Below, one piece after another: positions 58,301 to 64,000 of a DNA stretch of 64,000 nt (the stretch's first letter is position 1; the number at the start of each line of letters is the position of its first letter). A program made the translations under genes and the position numbers. The notes beneath the pieces are model-generated. The model did not search any database and was not told where the DNA came from. It saw only the letters and a list, made by a program, of their open reading frames with translations. Location: contig JAMWET010005007.1 of the NCBI GenBank assembly GCA_024036415.1, positions 186,001-250,000 of the forward strand. The letters are read 5' to 3'. Source of the stretch: Prochilodus magdalenae (lineage: Eukaryota; Chordata; Actinopteri; Characiformes; Prochilodontidae).

Positions 58301-59459
58301 CTTACCTTAGAGCTGTGTCTTTCCTTTTTTGTATGCTCATCAGTTCTTCAGTAATGTTGAGTTAGGGAACAAAGTTTCCCGTTTCCCGCATCGGCAGCTT
58401 TCCCCCCAGCAGCATTAGAATCCCCTCACTGTTCCTTGGTAAACTTGGAGGCCCCCAGTGTTTGCAGTGGACAGCCCAGAGACCACACAGACTACCCTGC
58501 CCAATTCAGCTACCCAGCTGCGCAAAAGCCCCGACAAAGCCTTCTAGCCAGGAGGATCTCACTCATTCTCACCCCATAATTCAACATCAGAAAGGAATGC
58601 TGGAACATCTAAACAAGGCTGATGTAAAAAGTAATAAGAAATTAGGTCATCTCATACTGGCTTAGCTATTCACAGTAACAGAAACTTTGACCAGGGGTGC
58701 TCATATGCTGCATGCCACTGTATTTAAGGTCTGAATTAATTGTTTTGTGTAATATATTTTTATTGTGGGACCACAGTGCGAACTAATTCAGTAGAATAGT
58801 CTATATATGATCTCAGGGACAACGTTATTAAAGAACACTTGAATGGATAAAAGCTTCACAGACGCTAAATAACAAAGACCTTAAATATCCCTGCTGGTGC
58901 ATTTATAAAAAATGCTGGTGCAATTATAAAAATCTAAATTCTGGGAGGTCCCTGAAAATAAACATTATGCTCTTACAGTATAATAGATTGTAAAATACAA
59001 ACTCAGGGGAAGGTGATGGTCTCGCCTCGGGTCTCCCTGACAGTGTCGATATCCCAGACTTTAGTTCCCAGAATGCACTTTCTGATGACGTCACACTCAC
59101 ATGTCCCCAGTCAACTAACCATTCACAGTCTAGCTCGCTCAAGTACTAATTGTTTCACCTGACACCCTCCACACTTCCTGTCTTTTCTTGTTGTGTATAG
59201 CTACTGGTTTGTTCAATAAAGCCTTTCTGACTTTTAGCTCTGCTTGCGTTGCGCCAAGTTCTTTGCCCCTGAAAGCTGGACTCTTTCTTTTTAGTATCAG
59301 TAGTCTAGTCAGTAGACGGTCAATGCTGGAATAGCTGACCACCATGGGAGCCTCCAAATATCAGGGGATATTTCTCACACTAACCACAACTAATTGTCCC
59401 CAGACAGAACTGCCATGCAAAAATTCACATTACGCTCTAAATGTTAGGAACCTAATAGC
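58301..59459. other. Intergenic DNA, no gene recognised
   Basis: Only short open frames; no recognisable repeat or site that I would defend. Confidence 0.45.
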
Positions 59460-59610
59460 TGTCTTTGAACAGGTAGGACACAACAAAAAAGATGGGCCTG
59501 GGTTTGATTTCCTGCTTGGTCCGAGTTTGCATGTCCTGTGTCTGCCCTGTAATGGACAGGCAGCTTGTCCAGGGTGCCTTGAGCACTGAGATAGGCTTCC
59601 TGACTTAAGT
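59460..59610 (+). repeat. SINE-like interspersed repeat fragment
   Basis: GGGTTTGATTTCC resembles a tRNA B box, followed by GAGTTTGCATGTCC, TGTCTGCCCTGTAATGGACA and CTTGTCCAGGGTGCCTTGAG, as in a widespread teleost tRNA-derived-looking repeat. The 5' part with the A box is missing and the copy has internal deletions. Confidence 0.6.
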
Positions 59611-60179
59611 CACTTTGAAAATGTATGGTAAATATTTGGAATACCTATTTTGTCCTCTTTTAAAGTGAGAAAACTGAGAAGAGTTGAGAGATGAGCTGGC
59701 AGGAGGAAAGTGCCAAAATTTAACCACGCTGCTGCAAAATACTAATCAGAAAGGCGTAACTAACAATGACTGTGAATCAAAACAGTAATGTTTTCATTTT
59801 AGGTGTTGGAATACTTTATGATTTGTGTTTTACAAATATATTGGTTTATGATTAAGAATACATACTTTTTGTTTTATGAGTACAAAGTTAAAAGACTGTG
59901 TGTAAACTTGAAGAGGTATATGCACCGGACATACAGTAGATGTAAATATATCTGGTGGAAGACAATGTGTTTGTGTACAATATTGAAAGATAAAGGTGCT
60001 AACATTTGACAAAATACCCCTAAATGTATCATCATTTAAGTAAGTAAATACACACCCTCACACGAACAGATGAAAATCTGGGCACCCGATCAGGTGATAA
60101 TTACTAGATCATTTTTTCAAAGGTACCTGTATTTATTAAAGTGGATGTGATGTACTAATTTTAGTGTTCAGAAGCTTTT

Positions 60180-60575
60180 TTGGGGGTCTACTAGAAAAGA
60201 TTTACATGCTTTATTTATTAACACAATATTTTTCTGATCCTGTACATCTGAATTTAACCTCTGGCCTAGAAGGTGTCCTGTGTCTTTAAGCCCTGCCTCC
60301 CGAGGAGCCCAGTGTGTTTGGTGGTGATAGATTAACCACCGGAGTTGTATCCTGCTACAGCTTCTGCTCTGTCAGTTAGAGTCAGGGTCCAGTTTTGACT
60401 AGTTGGTAGTCCCGATTCACATACACAAGCTAGACTGGAGCAGGACATTTGAGAATGGTAAGTTTTCACTCTTTTAGCTCTTTGTGCATTGTGTGAGGGC
60501 TTGCTAAACTTGTCAATAGGCAGGCAATAAGGATTGTGTTACGAGATGACATCATCTCAGGCAGCTGAGAAAAGT
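60180..60575 (+). repeat. Dispersed repeat, copy 2 (pair with 32566-32800)
   Basis: The four shared blocks fall at about 60187, 60277, 60525 and 60558. This copy is longer in its middle part, so copy 1 carries a deletion or this one an insertion. Confidence 0.6.
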
Positions 60576-60599
60576 GTCATATATGTCGTAAGAAAATAT

Positions 60600-61190
60600 G
60601 AGTCTTATCACTGTATCTGACATCAGCAGCCTCAATTGGGGACATTTAGTGAGCAATCATGCCCTGCGAGTCATCCTGTTCAGCACCACCGACTATACAG
60701 TGCAGGACTACATGCATGTTACATGTACTACATGCACACAGCTCCCCTTAACACCATGTCAATGCCACCAAAGACCACAATGGTGTTGTGCCAGTCTGTC
60801 ACAAAGTGACTAAGAATGGCGGAGTGTCATCTTCAGTGATGAGTCTCACTTTTGTCTTGGTGGAGACAACCAACAAATCCGTGGTCACCGCTAAGATTAA
60901 TGATTTGTTGTCACATGCCACATGTCCAGAAGGCCTGATATCACTCCATCTTTACCCCTACCACAAAATCTACCGGAAGCTGCATTGGATGGATTAATGC
61001 AGGACATCATTAGGTACCTCTGCAGCTCCATGCTGAGATGTACGCATGTTGCCTTAACAAACATGGCGGACCTACGCCATACTGAGAGACACTGTATATA
61101 TTTCGCTCAATAAATATTACCCCTAGCAGTCTGAATTTATCACAGTTTATCGTTCCTGGTAATCTTTAACTTCCTTCCCAATCGCATAGC
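60600..61190 (+). mobile_element. Tc1-like transposase relic (family B, copy 3)
   Basis: CATCTTCAGTGATGAGTCTC (first catalytic Asp codon 60838-60840) and the following frame LVETTNKSVV match the minus-strand copy at 44512. The 3' part, CTCAATAAATATTACCC, is shared with 52510-52830. The frame is broken. Confidence 0.65.
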
Positions 61191-61214
61191 CATTTTTAGC
61201 TGATGAGCATAGCT

Positions 61215-61640
61215 TTGTAGACTGTAGACACACAAAAGGAAAGGGAAAATCAGAAAAGCATATCCAAAAAAACTCATATCAACTGTAAGGCATGGTGGTT
61301 ATGGTTTTGGGCTGCTTTGCTGCCTCAGAGCATGGTTAACTTGGAATAATGTCCTAGTCAAAGCCCAGAATCTGAATCCTAAGGAAATTCTGTGGGGGGA
61401 TTTGAAATAGACTGTACAGGCAAAAAGCCTGGAATAATTCATATATGGATTAATTCACTGATTTCTGCATGAAGGAGTGGGCAAAATCTATTTCCTGTAG
61501 ATGTCAAAACTGGTAGACAGTTATAGGAAACGCCTACAAGTTGTTTCTGTCAAAAGGGCAGTACCAGTTACTGAAACCAGGGGTGTACTTACTTTTTCAA
61601 CAGACAAACTTTAGTTTCATTTGGGGCGAATAATATTTAA
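61215..61640 (+). mobile_element. Tc1-like relic (second lineage)
   Basis: The frame VRHGGYGFGLLCCL matches the HGG..VWGCF region. A later part corresponds to SPDLNP-EILW-DLK with a one-base insertion near 61365. The end GGGGTGTACTTACTTTTTCA is typical of one fish Tc1 lineage. Immediately adjacent to the family B relic but unlike it. Confidence 0.65.
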
Positions 61641-61989
61641 CTAAATACATGCAAAGGCAGGTTTCCTTTTTTGTTATATTGCACATGCTGTTTAGTTAAG
61701 TATAAGATCAGATGTTCATGTTCATATAGCCTGTAAAAATAGATATCTATTTTTAACAGTTTTGTTCTCCATCTAAAAGTGTTTGTTGTCTTTTCCATTG
61801 TGTAAAAATAGCGAAGGGGCCAGTAGAAACGGTCCAAAATTACTTGGAATAAAACTTTTTAATACATATATTTTTGGATGGATGGATGATCTTTCTAGAA
61901 ATGCCTTTTGCTCTAGTGCGCTTACTGTCCAGTATACTAAACCGTTTAAAAATCAGACCTCTTTTAGGTGCGGATCTTGAAAGAGCCTG
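61641..61989. other. Intergenic DNA upstream of the caprin1 promoter
   Basis: AT-rich to about 61900, then composition rises. A 111-codon minus-strand open frame (62175-61840) runs from the promoter into this interval; discussed under findings. Confidence 0.45.
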
Positions 61990-62780
61990 AAAAGATAAGG
62001 CAGAGCAGGTTTCGAGAAGCTCGTTCTCTCCTGAAATGAACTCAGGCGCGGCCAGGACAGCCCGGAGGGACCTTTCAGCCATATAAATCCTTAACTCGGA
62101 ATTGGCGATTCTGTAGTTGCCGGTGAGGCCGAGGGGGCTGGAGCGTGGTCCAAAAATAGTATTCAAGAAAGACAAAGTTGATCTAAAAAGAGATCTCTGA
62201 CATCTCTTTCAATACTGAAAGTAAAGGTAAGACGTTACTGTTAGTAGAACAACAGTTACATGTCTTGCTGTAGTGGCAAGTCAAGTTCACGGTATGCAGC
62301 TAGCCTAGTTTAGCTAGCGTAGCCTGGATGGAGCCGTAGTCTGGTGTTAGCTCAGCTCGCCGCGGACCGGGCTAGATAACCAGCTGTGGCGACTCCTGTT
62401 TTCTCCGTCTCGTTGTCTTCTCTGGTGTATACTATTCATCCTACCGTCTGTCTGTCAGGCTTGGTTGCAGCGTTGTTTGTAATGCCTGAATCATTTAAAT
62501 CGATCGGTTGGCTAGATAAGGAGACAAAAGTAGCGAGGAGGCTAGTTAGCCATGTAACGTTAGCTCGAATTTGCGAGACGGATTGCTAGCAGCTTAGCTA
62601 GCTAGCTAGCGGGCTGTCGAACCGAAGAGAAAGGAATTGAGCGTGGGGGTTGCGTCGCTGAACCAGGCGGGGGTTTCTGAACTTTAGAAAGAAAAACTGG
62701 AAAATTGTTGTGGTGTTCTGCGTTGATGTCCGTTTCATAATGATTATTAATCAGCAGAAATAACGATAAGAAGCGAATGG
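61990..62780 (+). promoter_or_regulatory. CpG-rich promoter of caprin1
   Basis: CpG dinucleotides become frequent here for the first time in tens of kilobases (GCGCGGCC, GCCGCGGACC, GGCGGGGG and similar), as at vertebrate housekeeping promoters. Elements seen: a GATA site (AGATAAGG, 61997-62004), a TATA-like ATATAAATCC (62081-62090) and an inverted CCAAT box (ATTGG, 62101-62105). The start of transcription is probably near 62100, but CpG promoters often start at several sites. A (TAGC)n run lies at about 62594-62610. Confidence 0.6.
62110..62226 (+). other. Probable noncoding first exon of caprin1
   Basis: A strong donor, AAAG|GTAAGA, ends a putative exon at 62226. The first coding exon begins at an acceptor directly before the ATG, so at least one upstream 5' UTR exon must exist, and the CpG-rich interval is the obvious place. 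The 5' boundary is a guess from the TATA-like and CCAAT positions. Other donors further right, such as AATGGA|GTAAGA near 62781, are possible. Confidence 0.35.
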
Positions 62781-63325
62781 AGTAAGACGGGAGTAGTTTT
62801 GCTGGCTAGCCGACACCCTTCAGAATTCCCAGATCCGGGACGGTCGAGCTATAGACGTATAGTCGTGTTTTGTTTTTATATATCTTTATTTATTTATTTA
62901 TTTTTTTTTGAAGTTTCATTATTGTGGTCGACCGGGAACTGTGTGAACAGCTTGGTTGGTATTGATGTAGTTTTCAGCCGATTGATCCTGACATTACTGT
63001 AGAGGTCTTTGTAAATTTCTGCACAGCCACTGAAAGTTATCCACGGATTTGGGAGCTGTGGCGAGGCCTCCTCTTTATGTCCATTTCGGCGACGCTTCTC
63101 CAACTGTGAGGTCCTGTAGTAGACGGAGTGGACAGATTTGTTGATTATACGTAGTTTTTATGTATTTGTATAAGCTCTGACATTGGTCATAAATCTGATC
63201 AGTTCACTGATGCAGTGAAGCTTATTGACAGACTGATGTATCTGCATATTGCAAAATGTCATTTTCTTTTTAGATCTGCTGTACTTCTATAGTATACTAA
63301 AGAGCTGCTTATTTTCTGTCTGTAG

Positions 63326-63472
63326 ATGCCATCTGCGAGCGTTGGCGACTATGCTGTTCAGTCCTCCAGTCCCGAGCTGGGCTCTGCCCAGCCATCAGGA
63401 GCTCCGTCTGAGGCCTTGAAGCAAGTGCTGAACATCATCGAAAAGAAGGTCCGCAACATGGAGAAGAGAAAG
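63326..63472 (+). CDS. Caprin-1, first coding exon (49 codons)
   Basis: Encodes MPSASVGDYAVQ, a Ser/Gly/Pro-rich leader, then EALKQVLNIIEKKVRNMEKR, which closely follows EAMKQILGVIDKKLRNLEKK of mammalian caprin-1. Caprin-1 is a cytoplasmic RNA-binding phosphoprotein that partners G3BP1 in stress granules and FMRP in neuronal RNA granules. The segment is the start of its helical N-terminal dimerisation region. The exon starts exactly at the ATG: the acceptor TTTTCTGTCTGTAG ends at 63325. The donor is AAAG|GTAGGA after 63472, phase 0. The variable leader is shorter than in mammals. Teleosts have caprin1a and caprin1b; I cannot say which this is. Confidence 0.85.
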
Positions 63473-63803
63473 GTAGGATTGTGGATTCCTTTTCTGATCT
63501 CCCAAACATTTGTTTGCTCCTTTGCCGACCGAGTTAAGTATATTAATGTGTCTAGGTAACCAGACTGCCACCTTTCAGTCCAGATTGATTGATCTAGGGC
63601 TATTTTTGTTCTTGTGCCGTTAATTCCCCCGTACAAGGCTCTGTTAGTTGTTTAGGGATGCTAACTTGTCAGGATTTCACCATAAGCATCAGTGTTAATG
63701 TCAACATCTTTGTGGTTACATAATGTAAATGTCATGACCACTTTTCCTGGTCACTAATATAAGGTGTGTTTCTTTTGTTTTGTTTTTTTATTATTTATTT
63801 AAG

Positions 63804-63866
63804 AGCAAGCTGGAAGACTACAAAACAAGGAAGAGCAACGGCGAGCGGCTAAATCAGGATCAGCTG
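63804..63866 (+). CDS. Caprin-1, second coding exon (21 codons)
   Basis: Encodes SKLEDYKTRKSNGERLNQDQ plus L, aligning with GKLDDYQERMNKGERLNQDQ of mammalian caprin-1. GERLNQDQL is identical. The acceptor is ATTTATTTAAG ending at 63803, with the upstream intron 331 bp long; the donor is CTG|GTTTGT after 63866, with a less common GTTTGT start. Phase 0 on both sides. The next residues in the family (DAVSKY) must be on an exon outside the window. Together the two exons give 70 residues of a ~700-residue protein. Confidence 0.88.
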
Positions 63867-64000
63867 GTTTGTATTAGTGTTTGACAGTTCTTCATCTGTA
63901 CATCAGTTCCACATTGACTGCGCCGTGTATTGCTTGTCTGTTGCTGTGTCAGTGTAAAAGCAATGATGATCTTACTGTTGAGGTGTAGCCTTAGAACATC

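Noticed and set aside
59495..59515. Possible tRNA gene (B-box-like GGGTTTGATTTCC)
   Set aside because: No matching A box, acceptor stem or cloverleaf upstream; better explained as a SINE-like repeat fragment.
60672..60692. REST/NRSE-like sequence (TTCAGCACCACCGAC...)
   Set aside because: Only the left half resembles the consensus, and it lies inside a decayed Tc1 copy.
62594..62610. TAGC repeat in the promoter as a functional operator
   Set aside because: A short simple-sequence run; no factor with this tandem site is known to me.

Overview
The window is vertebrate, and very probably teleost, nuclear DNA. It is AT-rich, almost empty of genes, and carries many decayed Tc1/mariner transposons, fish-type LINE 3' ends (L2-like and RTE-like) and long microsatellites. 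Only two protein-coding units are well supported. One is an apparently intact Tc1-like transposase near the left end. The other is the 5' end of a host gene at the right end, which I identify as caprin1 from its predicted N-terminus and splice structure. No bacterial, plasmid, phage or CRISPR features were seen.

Layout. 1-3195: unannotated intergenic DNA with a consensus CRE. 3196-4790: a complete Tc1 element with 213-bp IR/DR-type inverted repeats and an open DD34E transposase. 4793-12847: intergenic DNA with a GC-richer island (5220-5700) holding two DR1-type nuclear-receptor sites. 12848-22830: intergenic DNA with four Tc1-like relics and a short LINE-type tail. 22831-43170: a long gene-poor stretch with GC-richer candidate regulatory islands, a 24-bp perfect palindrome, a poly-C tract inside a local tandem duplication, and a 0.9-kb purine-rich strand ending in (GA)n. 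43174-61640: the most repeat-dense part, with direct duplications, seven more Tc1-derived relics, three LINE fragments and SINE-like or other interspersed repeats. About 62000-64000: CpG-rich promoter, probable noncoding first exon, and the first two coding exons of caprin1 on the + strand. The gene continues beyond the window.

How it fits together. The ~60 kb upstream of caprin1 looks like intergenic DNA. In mammals, and as I recall in zebrafish, the gene upstream of caprin1 is lmo2. If that order holds here, the window covers the space where distal lmo2 enhancers would lie. This is inference; no lmo2 exon was seen. Nothing here amounts to a new multi-gene system. The most testable items are the intact Tc1 copy, the paired DR1 sites, the palindrome, the octamer/TCF/ETS cluster, and a short signal-peptide-like reading frame behind a strong polypyrimidine/AG acceptor.
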